Source: Pullulanibacillus pueri
GTDB lineage: Bacteria > Bacillota > Bacilli > Bacillales > Sporolactobacillaceae
Reading direction: 5' to 3'
DNA: 64,000 nucleotides
Assembly (NCBI RefSeq): GCF_014639255.1
Contig: NZ_BMFV01000002.1
Coordinates: forward strand, 124,001 to 188,000
Shown: in pieces, positions 43,542 to 51,966 of the stretch
Layout: each line of letters starts with the position of its first letter
Position numbering within the stretch: the stretch's first letter is position 1
Translations under genes and position numbers: made by a program
Notes under the pieces: model-generated
What the model was told of the DNA's origin: nothing
Databases searched by the model: none
What the model saw: only the letters and a program-made list of their open reading frames with translations

Positions 43542-44528
43542 CTACAACTTGACAAGGGTTCTGCCTTTCACTTGTCCTTGTAAAATTCGATTTGAGACGT
43601 TTGATATATTATCCAATGGTATTTCATTGACAATCTCTTCGTTTAAATGTTCTGGTTTGAGATCACCGGCGAGCCGCTGCCATACTTTTTGGCGAATGTC
43701 CATGGGACAATGTACAGAGTCTATACCTAACCAATTGATGGCACGAGAGATGAAAGGAAAGACGGTTGTAGCCACTTCGCCGCCTCCAGCCATCCCACTT
43801 GTTGCCACAGATCCCCCATACTTGAGGGTCGATAAAATATACTGAAGCGTTTGACCGCCAACGGGATCTATTGCCCCAGCCCAGCGTTCTTCTCGAAAGA
43901 TTTGTCCCTCTTTATCTAAGAGGTCTTCTCGGTGAATGATGTTCTTAGCACCCAGGTTTTTTAGATAGTGTTCTTGATCACTTTTCCCTGTGCTGGCCAC
44001 GACTTCGTAGCCCTTTTTCGCTAAACTATCAACGGCAATACTGCCGACACCACCTGTTGCTCCTGCCACTAAAACAGGACCTTTTTCAGGATTGAGCCCG
44101 TTCTCTTCTAAACGTTGAATAGATAAGGCCGCTGTAAATCCAGCAGTGCCTAAAATCATGGATTCTCTTAATGTTAATCCTTTAGGTAATGGCACCACCC
44201 ATTTTGCGGGCACCCGAGCCACTTCACTATATCCCCCATGATGCCCTGTTCCTAACTCATAGCTTGTGACAATAACAGGATCGCCTTCTTTAAAGCGCCC
44301 ATCCCGCGATTCTATGACTGTCCCTGCCAAATCAATGCCTGGAATTAAGGGAAACTGAGTGGCCATTGCGCCTTTCATGATGACAAAGCCATCCTTATAG
44401 TTCACACTGGAATAAGCCACCTTTACAGTCACTTCTCCTTCTGGTAAATCATCAAAGGTCAGCTCTTTGACCTCTCTTATCAGCTGATCATTTCTCTTAT
44501 CTAAAACAAAGGCTTTGAAGTGTTGCAT
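43542..44528 (-). CDS. yhfP: Zinc-free MDR quinone oxidoreductase / acryloyl-CoA reductase (YhfP/AcuI)
   Basis: 328 residues: N-terminal GroES-like domain (SVNYKDGFVIMKG, PGIDLAGTV) and a Rossmann domain with VAGATGGVGS binding NADPH. No zinc ligands. YhfP/AcuI enzymes reduce acryloyl-CoA or quinone-like compounds. Acryloyl-CoA is a propionate-related metabolite, so a link with the methylcitrate genes 30 kb away is possible but unproven. Neighbours are also oxidoreductases. Confidence 0.9.
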   Translation of the reverse strand: MQHFKAFVLDKRNDQLIREVKELTFDDLPEGEVTVKVAYSSVNYKDGFVIMKGAMATQFPLIPGIDLAGTVIESRDGRFKEGDPVIVTSYELGTGHHGGYSEVARVPAKWVVPLPKGLTLRESMILGTAGFTAALSIQRLEENGLNPEKGPVLVAGATGGVGSIAVDSLAKKGYEVVASTGKSDQEHYLKNLGAKNIIHREDLLDKEGQIFREERWAGAIDPVGGQTLQYILSTLKYGGSVATSGMAGGGEVATTVFPFISRAINWLGIDSVHCPMDIRQKVWQRLAGDLKPEHLNEEIVNEIPLDNISNVSNRILQGQVKGRTLVKL

Positions 44529-44551
44529 AAGGTCACCGTCCTTTTCATTAT

Positions 44552-44836
44552 TTATTTCTCCTCAATCAGTCTTAACTTAAAGTTTGAAAATGAATTTTCG
44601 TCCGAATAATCCGCTAGAGACGTTGAATATTCATAGATCTTTCCTGAAAACGCCAAATCCATTTCGGGTACACGAACTTCAAAAGCATTTTTATACAAAA
44701 AGGATGTGACATCATGATAATGCTGTCCACCTTGAACTTTTAAAGTGAATGAAATACTTTTTCTCCCCCGCTCAAGCTCCTGTTTAAAGTCCGTGACGGA
44801 GAAGGCTTTGTTATCCAAAAGGACTTCCTTTACCAT
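44552..44836 (-). CDS. DUF3219 (YkvR-like) small protein
   Basis: 94 residues from ATG 44836 (GAGGAG 8 nt upstream). Matches the YkvR type in the segments YHDVTSFLYKNAFEVRVPEMDLAFSGKIYEYSTSLADY. Beta-rich, no signal. Function unknown. It lies immediately after the SDR gene, whose stop overlaps the region of its ribosome site, so the two are translationally close. Confidence 0.75.
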   Translation of the reverse strand: MVKEVLLDNKAFSVTDFKQELERGRKSISFTLKVQGGQHYHDVTSFLYKNAFEVRVPEMDLAFSGKIYEYSTSLADYSDENSFSNFKLRLIEEK

Positions 44837-44841
44837 ACTTC

Positions 44842-45585
44842 TCACTCCTCATATATCATTTTCCGAGTCATCCCACCATCGACGACAAGATTAATGCCTG
44901 TAACAAAGTCATTGTCCGTTAAATAGAGACAGGCACGAGCAATATCTTCCGGTTTACCGACCCGTTTGGAAAAATGCTGTTCATGGTCACTTGGGAGCAG
45001 TTTTGAATAATCTCCCGTTTCAATCCAGCCTGGCGAAATCGCATTGACCGTGATGCGATCCTCACTTAAAGAGGCTGCAAGAGCATGTGTTAGTCCGACG
45101 ATACCTGCTTTTGTCGCTGCATAGCCTTCAGAATGAGGCTCTGACATAATGGCCCGGGTAGAGGCGATATTCACAATCGCTCCACCTTGATCATTTTCAC
45201 GCATATATTTTGCGGCTTCTCTTGAGCCGAGAAAAACACTTCTTAAGTTGGTATGAATCACATCCTCCCATTCTTCTAGTGTCACTTCATTTAAGGGTTT
45301 AAATAACCCTTTTCCAGCATTATTAATCAGAATATCAATCGTTCCATATTGCGCTTTAGCGGTTGCCATTAGCGTACGAATATCAGTTTCACTTCTCACA
45401 TCTGTTTGAATAAAACAAGCTTTTCCGTTTTGTTCCTGTATGGCTTTAACAGCGGTGTTCCCTGCTTTTTCATCAATATCCGCAAGGACAACCTTCGCTC
45501 CTTTTTGGGCATAAAGTGTGGCAACCCCTCGTCCGATGCCATTGGCAGCCCCTGTGACAATAACAGTCTTGTTAAAAACGCTCAT
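44842..45585 (-). CDS. Short-chain dehydrogenase/reductase
   Basis: 247 residues. NAD(P) motif TGAANGIGRG, NNAG, and catalytic Ser (NIASTRA), Tyr-x3-Lys (YAATKAG). Asp in VLADID after the second strand suggests NAD preference. C-terminal LTDNDFVTGINLVVDGGMT is typical. AAGGAG lies about 10 nt before ATG 45585. Substrate unknown. Part of the oxidoreductase run. Confidence 0.93.
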   Translation of the reverse strand: MSVFNKTVIVTGAANGIGRGVATLYAQKGAKVVLADIDEKAGNTAVKAIQEQNGKACFIQTDVRSETDIRTLMATAKAQYGTIDILINNAGKGLFKPLNEVTLEEWEDVIHTNLRSVFLGSREAAKYMRENDQGGAIVNIASTRAIMSEPHSEGYAATKAGIVGLTHALAASLSEDRITVNAISPGWIETGDYSKLLPSDHEQHFSKRVGKPEDIARACLYLTDNDFVTGINLVVDGGMTRKMIYEE

Positions 45586-45611
45586 ATAGCTTAGGCTCCT
45601 TTTCAACTCGA

Positions 45612-46616
45612 TTAACGGTCCTCTTGTCGGCGTGGTAAGCTAAACCATAGCTTGTCTAACCACTTTAAATCTTCTTCTGTTAATGGTGGAACATCCGCAG
45701 CTTTTAAGCTTGCGTCCAGTTGCTCAGGTCGGCTCGCACCGATAATTGCAGCGTTAATGCCCGGTTGCTGTGTCACCCACCGGACAGCCGTTGTCACCAT
45801 ATCATAGTCATGTTCTTGGCACCATTGACGGTAGCGCTCAACGGCATCAAATGTAGCTTTTTGCCAATAACGGGTCTGATAAAGGTCGCCGGCTTTTGTC
45901 ACCCCACCTAAGCCAAACCGCGTACCCGCCTTCACTTCATTTCCCCACTTATAGCGGCCGGTCAACATCCCCCCAGCCAGTGGATTATAGGAGAAAATGC
46001 CAACGCCCTCACTTTGAGCCATAGGAACAAGCTCCTCTTCAATCATTCTATATAGTAGATTGTAGCGGGGTTGAACACTCTCGATTCTCACAAAGTTTTT
46101 TCTTTCTGAAATGCCTAACGCTTTTGCAACTTGCCAGCTTCGCCAATTGGAAACCCCGATGTATCTGACTTTACCCTGTGTGACTAAATCATCGAAGGCA
46201 CGCAATGTTTCATCAATTGGTGTTGTTGGATCAAATTGATGGGCCTGATAAAGATCGAGATAATCTGTGTTCAATCTTTTTAGGCTCGCTTCGACAGCAT
46301 CCATAATATGTTTACGACTTAAACCACGATCATTGGCACCGGGTCCCATCGCCCCAAAGCACTTCGAAGCTAAAACGATGTTCCCTCTTCTTCCCTGAAG
46401 CCATTCACCAATATAAGCCTCTGTAGCCCCTAATTGTTCATATGATCCCCCAAGTGGATACATATCTGCCGTATCGAAAAAATTCACGCCTGCGTCAAAG
46501 GCTTTATCCATAATCTTAAAAGAGGTTGCTTTATCTGCTTGATTACCAAAAGTCATGGTTCCTAAACAAAGTGCTGTTACCTTTAACCCTGAACGTCCTA
46601 ATGCTCTCGTTTCCAT
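45612..46616 (-). CDS. Aldo/keto reductase
   Basis: 334 residues from ATG 46616 (GGGAGG 5 nt upstream). Catalytic tetrad Asp-Tyr (FFDTADMY), Lys (VLASKCF) and His (YQAHQFD) is complete, and IGASRPEQL near the C-terminus binds NADPH phosphate. Related to AKRs such as YajO/YrpG. Probably detoxifies aldehydes or ketones. It starts the five-gene minus-strand run. Confidence 0.93.
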   Translation of the reverse strand: METRALGRSGLKVTALCLGTMTFGNQADKATSFKIMDKAFDAGVNFFDTADMYPLGGSYEQLGATEAYIGEWLQGRRGNIVLASKCFGAMGPGANDRGLSRKHIMDAVEASLKRLNTDYLDLYQAHQFDPTTPIDETLRAFDDLVTQGKVRYIGVSNWRSWQVAKALGISERKNFVRIESVQPRYNLLYRMIEEELVPMAQSEGVGIFSYNPLAGGMLTGRYKWGNEVKAGTRFGLGGVTKAGDLYQTRYWQKATFDAVERYRQWCQEHDYDMVTTAVRWVTQQPGINAAIIGASRPEQLDASLKAADVPPLTEEDLKWLDKLWFSLPRRQEDR

Positions 46617-46849
46617 AACGGCCTCCCTAGTTATAGCGCTCTTATTTTCAGCTATTGACTGTTTTCTTAAACTATAAAACATCTTTGCTCATATTTCTCG
46701 CAAATTGCTTGTCCTCTGATATGAATGAAACTGTCAAATTCCCCCACTCAATTTGGATGTTGACTCTGTTTTTTGGCAACTCTAAGCAAAGAAGCATTCA
46801 TGGCTTCTTTTTTATGCGAAAGGAAAGCATACAATTTCAAGTTGGATGG

Positions 46850-47010
46850 AAGTGAACGGTTGTTGATTTCCGCTTCAGGCTGCTCGCTTTCCACGGGCAC
46901 GGCCTCAGCTAACTTTGGAGTCGTTTTTTTGGTGCTCCAAAGTGGATCTTCGGACGCGTGCTGTTCCCGTAGGAGCCAGAGCACCTTCCGCTTTATTCAA
47001 TGTGTTGCCT
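46850..47010 (-). repeat. Mosaic intergenic repeat, short inverted copy
   Basis: The reverse complement holds GCGGAAGGTGCTCTGGCTCC, GGGAACAGCACGCGTCCGAAGATCCACTTTGG, AGCTGAGGCCGTGCCCG and GGAAAGCGAGCAGCCTGAAGCGGAAATC (given here in pieces). The flanks 46617-46849 and 47011-47198 hold no recognisable gene; a GAAGC/GCTTC hairpin with T-run lies near 46790-46812. Confidence 0.8.
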
Positions 47011-47198
47011 ACCGATGCACTATAGATTAAAACGGTTCCGAAGCCTCTGAGTAAGAATCGGACGTCTTTCTTTTTTAAACGTAATGTAGCTCTGATTTGT
47101 TTTTTTGGTTGCCATCAATCATTCTTACTAAATAAACCTACGCATTTACGAGTAAGGAGCTAGTTTCATTCATGATAACTCAATGGCCATCATTGTAG

Positions 47199-48248
47199 TC
47201 AATGCCAATTCCAGTTTTCCATTCTTCCTAACTGAAATTGATAGAAGTTTTTATTGTTTTGAAGCTTTTCGAGTTCCCGCACAGGACCGGTAACGACAGC
47301 ACCATAGACTTTGACACCGTGTTGCTTTAGATAATCCAAGCGCTTGGCGTCAGCTTTTTGCTCATCATAATCACCATTTTTCTGCAACCATTGGACATCG
47401 GTAATCAGCTGCTTAGCGGCTCGCTTCATCGTTTGAGAATCCTCCTCATAATACTCTGAAGACAAACGATTTTTGGAATCGTAGCTGACGATCCATGGTC
47501 TTAAGGTCAAATGAGAGACATAATACATCTGATCTGTCCCATCACCACCCGAGCTGAAGGGAACATCTTTAATTGTTTTTAACTCCCCACTATAGACTGG
47601 CATCTGTAAGAGCTTCAAGTCATAAGGGGCTAAGGCTTTCCCTAAGGCTTCGGGTGACATCCCTTGTTTCGTAGAAAAGGCTACTTGCGCAACATGACCG
47701 TCATCAATTTTATTGAGCGTACTCCAGACACCCTCTGAAACTTTGTCTTTCTGACTGACCTGACCTTTCCCTGATAAATCTGGCGGCAGTGCAAAGTCAT
47801 AGGTCGATTGTTGATTTAAGTAGTCTTCCTTTAAGTCAAGGTTAAATATCGTGTGCACCATCAAAGAATCGGTGGCCTTTACCTTTCCAATAACGACATC
47901 CCGATCTCCAACCGTTTGATAGAGTTTCAGTGACGTTTTCTGAGTGAGAAATGGGCTAAGTATCGCCTCTTGAACTCCAGTTTTTTCGACTTGAAGCCCT
48001 GTCTCGTGGGTTTCAATGTAAGTCGTGACATAGCGATCAAATTCCTCACCTTTATGTGCAGAATCATAATAACTAGAAATTACAATTTTATATATGGCAT
48101 AACCAAAAAATAAAATGAATAAAACCCTTAGAACAGTAAAGATAATAGAAAGTCTTGTTCGCCATACCATTCGCCTTGCTTTTTTCTCATCCCACGCCCT
48201 GTTATTTTGATCCTTCCAAGCCTCAAATTTGTTGTCATCTTCTGCCAC
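47199..48248 (-). CDS. Anti-sigma factor with Sigma_reg_N/C-like domains (YhdL type)
   Basis: 349 residues: a cytoplasmic N-terminus (about 1-33, acidic then basic), one membrane span (about 34-57, IIFTVLRVLFILFFGYAIYKIVI) and a large extracytoplasmic domain ending in PVRELEKLQNNKNFYQFQLGRMENW. It follows the ECF sigma gene by 3 nt. This layout fits an anti-sigma factor that holds the sigma factor at the membrane until an envelope signal, as YhdL does with SigM. There is no zinc-binding anti-sigma motif. Confidence 0.85.
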   Translation of the reverse strand: MAEDDNKFEAWKDQNNRAWDEKKARRMVWRTRLSIIFTVLRVLFILFFGYAIYKIVISSYYDSAHKGEEFDRYVTTYIETHETGLQVEKTGVQEAILSPFLTQKTSLKLYQTVGDRDVVIGKVKATDSLMVHTIFNLDLKEDYLNQQSTYDFALPPDLSGKGQVSQKDKVSEGVWSTLNKIDDGHVAQVAFSTKQGMSPEALGKALAPYDLKLLQMPVYSGELKTIKDVPFSSGGDGTDQMYYVSHLTLRPWIVSYDSKNRLSSEYYEEDSQTMKRAAKQLITDVQWLQKNGDYDEQKADAKRLDYLKQHGVKVYGAVVTGPVRELEKLQNNKNFYQFQLGRMENWNWH

Positions 48249-48251
48249 CCG

Positions 48252-48758
48252 TTACTCCCCCTGCTCTTTCACGTATTGGTTAAATTTTTCCCGTGCCCGA
48301 TGAAGCGTGACTTTGACTTGATTCATAGTCAGCTCTAAAGTCGCACACAACTCTTGATAACTAAACCCTTCCACTTCTCTTAAATACAGAAGGGTGCGCA
48401 TTCGTTCTGGTAATTTTTGCATGAGTTGATGTAATTCCAGTTGCCGTTCTTTTATGTCATAGTCCTTTTCAGGGTTTCCTAAATGGCTCACTATAGGCAT
48501 GTCCTCTTGCATGTGATGCAACATATGTTGCTCTCTGGCATGCTTGCGAACCCAATCGACGTATAAGTTGCGTGCCACTTTAAAGAGCCAGGCACGTGTC
48601 TGATGTAAATTTTTGATTTTCAAAGACAGCATCGCTTTATAAAAGGTTTCTTGAAGTAATTCCTCCGCATCCTCATGAGAGCCTGTCATCCGGTAGAGAT
48701 AGTGATAGAGGGGAGAATAGAACTGACCAAATAACACTGAAAAAGTTTTCTTGTTCAT
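48252..48758 (-). CDS. ECF RNA polymerase sigma factor
   Basis: 168 residues with region 2 (YHYLYRMTGSHEDAEELLQETF, WLFKVARNLYVDWVRK) and region 4 (LPERMRTLLYLREVEGFSYQELCATLELTMNQVKVTLHRARE, split here by function). Size and partner resemble SigM. GGGGAGGGG precedes the ATG. A promoter of ECF type lies just upstream, suggesting autoregulation. Probably controls an envelope-stress regulon. Confidence 0.92.
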   Translation of the reverse strand: MNKKTFSVLFGQFYSPLYHYLYRMTGSHEDAEELLQETFYKAMLSLKIKNLHQTRAWLFKVARNLYVDWVRKHAREQHMLHHMQEDMPIVSHLGNPEKDYDIKERQLELHQLMQKLPERMRTLLYLREVEGFSYQELCATLELTMNQVKVTLHRAREKFNQYVKEQGE

Positions 48759-48782
48759 CCCATTCCCCTCCCCATTTATTAA

Positions 48783-48808
48783 AACGAATAAAGTCTCCTT
48801 TTGTTACA
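48783..48808 (-). promoter_or_regulatory. Candidate autoregulatory ECF promoter
   Basis: On the minus strand TGTAAC (48808-48803), 16 nt, CGTT (48786-48783), close to the ECF pattern TGAAAC-N16-CGTC. It lies about 25 bp before the sigma gene start, which would leave a very short leader. Confidence 0.5.
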
Positions 48809-48821
48809 AAAAAGATGAGAA

Positions 48822-49080
48822 AAACCGGGCGTAAAGCATACCCGGTCCTCATTCAGTTGGGCATTAAAAAGTTTTTTACCAAAATGCTTCGTCAGTATCA
48901 AGTGGATTGGAGCGGAAGACGCGAGACTCCTTCGGGAACAGCACGTGTCCGAAGATCCACTTGGGAAACAAAGTATTCAATTCCCAAGTTAGCTGAGGCC
49001 GTGCCCGAGGAAAGCGAGCGTTCTGGAGCGGAAATCCACACCATCCAGATGACCAAATTTTATACATTCTTATAATTTGA
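48822..49080 (+). repeat. Mosaic intergenic repeat, short copy A
   Basis: CCGGGC...GCCCGG-type hairpin, GTCCTCATTCAGTTGGGC, CAAAATGCTTCGTCAGTATC, GTGGAT...ATCCAC stem enclosing GGAGCGGAAGACGCGAGAC, TTGGGAA/TTCCCAA, AGCTGAGGCCGTGCCCGAGG, GGAGCGGAAATCCACACC. Nearly identical to the copy at 49547. Confidence 0.93.
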
Positions 49081-49150
49081 AAAAAACTCAAAACGTCCCG
49101 AGAATAACCCTCCTTTGGATGGAAAGACTAACCAAGAGGAGGTGCTGAAA

Positions 49151-49312
49151 ATGACTGAAGAAAAAGCAACAAATGCTCAGAACAAAAAAATGACAGCCTC
49201 AGACATTGAAGCCATGGCAAAAGGTCAAATGAATGAAGGCGGTATCTGGTCAAGCAGCAACAGTAGTGAAACTATTGCTGAACGCCCAACTGATACAACT
49301 GAAGAAGACTAA
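49151..49312 (+). CDS. Small acidic protein of unknown function
   Basis: 53 residues from ATG 49151, with GAGGAGGT 7 nt upstream, a strong translation signal. Polar throughout, Met/Ala/Ser-rich, acidic at both ends (TDTTEED), no membrane segment, no Cys. The centre (TASDIEAMAKGQMNEGG) could form a short helix. It lies between two direct copies of the short mosaic repeat. I do not recognise the family. Confidence 0.6.
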   Translation: MTEEKATNAQNKKMTASDIEAMAKGQMNEGGIWSSSNSSETIAERPTDTTEED

Positions 49313-49546
49313 ACTTTACTTAAGCAGGCTGCTAGACCTTAGTGTCTGTAGTCTGTTCCTCTAAATGGCGGCATACTGATAAGATCAATTTACTTAGTTA
49401 CCATTATAAGGTTATTCATCCTTTTTTAACAAAGGAAGGTTTCTCAAATCTCGCATGTTTTTAAAATGATAAAGGCTGATGAGTGTTGAGTGAATTTAGG
49501 AAAAGATCCTCTTCATTTCTTTGACGGTTAACTGATTTTAAATTAG
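49313..49546. other. Intergenic stretch before the second short repeat
   Basis: AT-rich; no gene, RNA or clear terminator seen apart from weak inverted repeats just after the small-protein stop. Confidence 0.4.
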
Positions 49547-49832
49547 AAAAACCGGGCGAAATGCATGCCCGGTCCTCATTCAGTTAGGCATTAAAAAGCT
49601 TTTTTACCAAAATGCTTCGTCAGTATCAAGTGGATTGGAGCGGAAGACGCGAGACTCCTTCGGGAACAGCACGTGTCCGAAGATCCACTTGGGAAACTCG
49701 ATTTTCATCCCAAGTTAGCTGAGGCCGTGCCCGAGGAAAGCGAGCGTTCTGAAGCGTAAATCCACACCTTCCTGATGACCAGAATTTTATACATTCTTAT
49801 ATTTTGAGAAAAACTTGGCTTCCGCCAAGTCC
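49547..49832 (+). repeat. Mosaic intergenic repeat, short copy B
   Basis: Direct repeat of the copy at 48822, differing mainly in the loop between TTGGGAA and CCCAAG and in the first hairpin, where changes keep GGGC/GCCC pairing. It ends in ACTTGGC/GCCAAGT (49812-49832), a hairpin also present after the copy at 59.8 kb. Confidence 0.93.
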
Positions 49833-49901
49833 TTATCTGAGAAGACAAATTTTTCTACCGATCTCTTTATTGCTTCGACGGCTTATACTTTCTTTTCTTT
49901 T

Positions 49902-49934
49902 AAAAAAGAACCTACCCATATGGATAAGTTCTTT
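49902..49934 (-). terminator. Terminator of the siderophore-binding protein gene
   Basis: AAAGAACTTA pairs with TAGGTTCTTT (G-T pairs allowed), loop of about 10 nt, then T-run on the minus strand. Confidence 0.75.
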
Positions 49935-49943
49935 CGCATGTCA

Positions 49944-50894
49944 TTATTCAATGCCTGCTTTTACCTCTTTGATCATATCTTCCATAGAGAGTAAGCCACC
50001 GCCGGATAAGTACCAGATCTCTGGGTCTAAGTAGACGATATGCTTAGATTTTGCAGCTTTTGTTCCGTTCACAAGATCATTATCTAAAACCTTGCTGGCT
50101 TTAGTGTCCCCGCCAATAGCCTGGTCGCGATCGACGACAAACAGATAATCAGGGTTTTTCTTCGCGATATATTCGTAAGTGATTTTTTGCCCATGGGTTG
50201 AAGCTTTGATTTGGTCATCCACCGGCTTAACCCCGAAAACATCGTAGACAAGACCGTAACGAGAGCCTGGGCCAAACGCACTGAGCTTACCGCCTGTAGA
50301 AATTAAAACTAAACCTTTTTTATTATCTTTGGAGGTAATGGCTTTTAAGTCATCAATAGATTGATTGATGCTATCAAGCGCTTTACCTACTTCATCCTCT
50401 TTACCAAAAATCTTGCCTAAAGTCTCGGCATTCTTTGTAAATGAATCCATGTAATGTGCATCGTCGATTCCTACATAAATGGTAGGTGCAATTTTACTCA
50501 ATTCCTTATAAGCACTTGATTGTCTTCCTGAGATAATGATGAGTCCCGGCTTTAAGGCATTAATCTTTTCAAAATCAGGATCCTTTAGCCCGCCGACATT
50601 AGCATATTTAGAATCCTTGTACTTGGATAAGTAGCTTGGAAGCGCACTGCCCTTGGCCACACCTTTTACCGGAACGCCCAACTTGTCTAGAGTCTCCAGT
50701 GCCCCAAAGTCAAAAACAACCACATTCTTTGGATTCTTAGGGACCTTTGTTGTGCCTAACTCATGCTTTACCGTTATCGTTTCTGATTTTTTCGCTGAAC
50801 CACTCGCTTTTTCTCCAGAAGCTGTCGAACCACAGGCGGTTAATGCTACTGCCAAAAGACAGACAAGAAAAACGGATAAGACTTTCTTAATCAA
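49944..50894 (-). CDS. fpbQ: Iron-siderophore (petrobactin-type) ABC transporter binding lipoprotein
   Basis: 316 residues. Lipobox VALTAC (Cys about 21), then a FatB/YclQ-like type III binding domain: ITVKHELGTTKVPKNPKNVVVFDFGALETLD, and near the end HIVYLDPEIWYLSGGG. The start is TTG 50894 with GAGGTG 6 nt upstream. Two Fur-type palindromes lie in the 313-bp gap upstream, so it probably has its own iron-regulated promoter besides read-through from fpbNOP. Substrate (petrobactin/catecholate) is inferred from similarity to YclQ. Confidence 0.9.
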   Translation of the reverse strand: MIKKVLSVFLVCLLAVALTACGSTASGEKASGSAKKSETITVKHELGTTKVPKNPKNVVVFDFGALETLDKLGVPVKGVAKGSALPSYLSKYKDSKYANVGGLKDPDFEKINALKPGLIIISGRQSSAYKELSKIAPTIYVGIDDAHYMDSFTKNAETLGKIFGKEDEVGKALDSINQSIDDLKAITSKDNKKGLVLISTGGKLSAFGPGSRYGLVYDVFGVKPVDDQIKASTHGQKITYEYIAKKNPDYLFVVDRDQAIGGDTKASKVLDNDLVNGTKAAKSKHIVYLDPEIWYLSGGGLLSMEDMIKEVKAGIE

Positions 50895-51031
50895 TACTAT
50901 CACCTCAAGAAAATATTATAGTAAAACCTTTGACTGGAAGGTTTGTGTATCAGGTTTGTGTATCAGCTTTCTTTATCCCCATTATGTAGATGCCAAGCTA
51001 TCCTTCCCTCCTTTTGGATGATTCTCTATTA

Positions 51032-51048
51032 TTGAGATTGATTCTCAA
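51032..51048. promoter_or_regulatory. Fur-type box upstream of fpbQ, site 1
   Basis: TTGAGA-N5-TCTCAA, a perfect 6-5-6 inverted repeat resembling variants of the Fur box. Confidence 0.55.
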
Positions 51049-51093
51049 TCATGACTAAAAAAATAAATAGGGACGTCATCATTCTTATTTATT

Positions 51094-51120
51094 AATTGAT
51101 AACGATTATCATTATCAATT
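51094..51120. promoter_or_regulatory. Fur box upstream of fpbQ, site 2
   Basis: A 27-bp near-perfect palindrome with AATTGATAA at one end and TTATCAATT at the other and GATTATCA in the centre, a strong match to the Fur consensus. Confidence 0.8.
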
Positions 51121-51207
51121 ATTTTATTTATATCAACTTTAAATAGGGCTGTCAAGTACCTTTATATATAAAAATTTTATTTATTGGTGATCCATCTCGC
51201 CCTTTGA

Positions 51208-51966
51208 TTAAGTGTAATAAATACAGATTTTACGATAATTGATGGTTTCGATTTGAATGTCCATATCATAGACTTCTTTCAAAACAGTTGACGTGATAAT
51301 ATCCTCGGTCTGGCCTTCTTTGACGATTTTACCTTCCTTCAAAGCGACAATATAATCGGAATAACAAGAAGCGAAATTAATATCGTGGAGCACGATCACC
51401 ACTGTTTTCTTTAAATCATCCACCATTCTTCGTAGAGCCTTCATAATTTCTACAGAGTGATTCATATCCAGATTATTTAGTGGCTCATCTAATAAGACAT
51501 ACTCAGTATCTTGAGCAAGGACCATCGCAATATACGCTCTTTGTAGCTGTCCACCACTTAATTGGTCAATGTACTTTTCTTGAATATTTTCTAATCTCAT
51601 ATAATGTAAGGCTTCTTTTACCTTTGCTTCATCCGTTTCTGTTAATCGACCTTGAGAATAGGGAAAACGCCCAAAGCTGACTAAATCTTTGATGGTGATG
51701 CGAATATTAATGGCATTCGATTGTTTGAGGATGGCCATTTTTTTTGCCAATTCATTACTTTTACTCTCACTGATTTCTTTTCCATCGATAATAATGTCAC
51801 CACTATCTTTCCTTACCAATCGGCTGACCATGGCTAAGAGCGTACTCTTTCCAGCACCGTTCGGTCCGATAAAAGAAGTGATTTTACCCTTTTGAATGGT
51901 AAGTGAGATATCTTCAACGACCTTTTTTTGTCCATATTGTTTCGTCACATGTTTAACTTCTACCAT
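51208..51966 (-). CDS. fpbP: Iron-siderophore ABC transporter ATP-binding protein
   Basis: 252 residues: Walker A GPNGAGKST, LSGGQLQRA signature, Walker B YVLLDEPLNNLD, switch His in VLHDINFA. FecE/YclP type. Overlaps the end of fpbO by 7 nt. Confidence 0.94.
   Translation of the reverse strand: MVEVKHVTKQYGQKKVVEDISLTIQKGKITSFIGPNGAGKSTLLAMVSRLVRKDSGDIIIDGKEISESKSNELAKKMAILKQSNAINIRITIKDLVSFGRFPYSQGRLTETDEAKVKEALHYMRLENIQEKYIDQLSGGQLQRAYIAMVLAQDTEYVLLDEPLNNLDMNHSVEIMKALRRMVDDLKKTVVIVLHDINFASCYSDYIVALKEGKIVKEGQTEDIITSTVLKEVYDMDIQIETINYRKICIYYT

Noticed and set aside
48815..49075. Reading frames inside the mosaic repeats (also at 36330, 41459, 46773, 54000 and 59.8 kb regions)
   Set aside because: The frames are not kept between copies of the repeat and lack ribosome sites.
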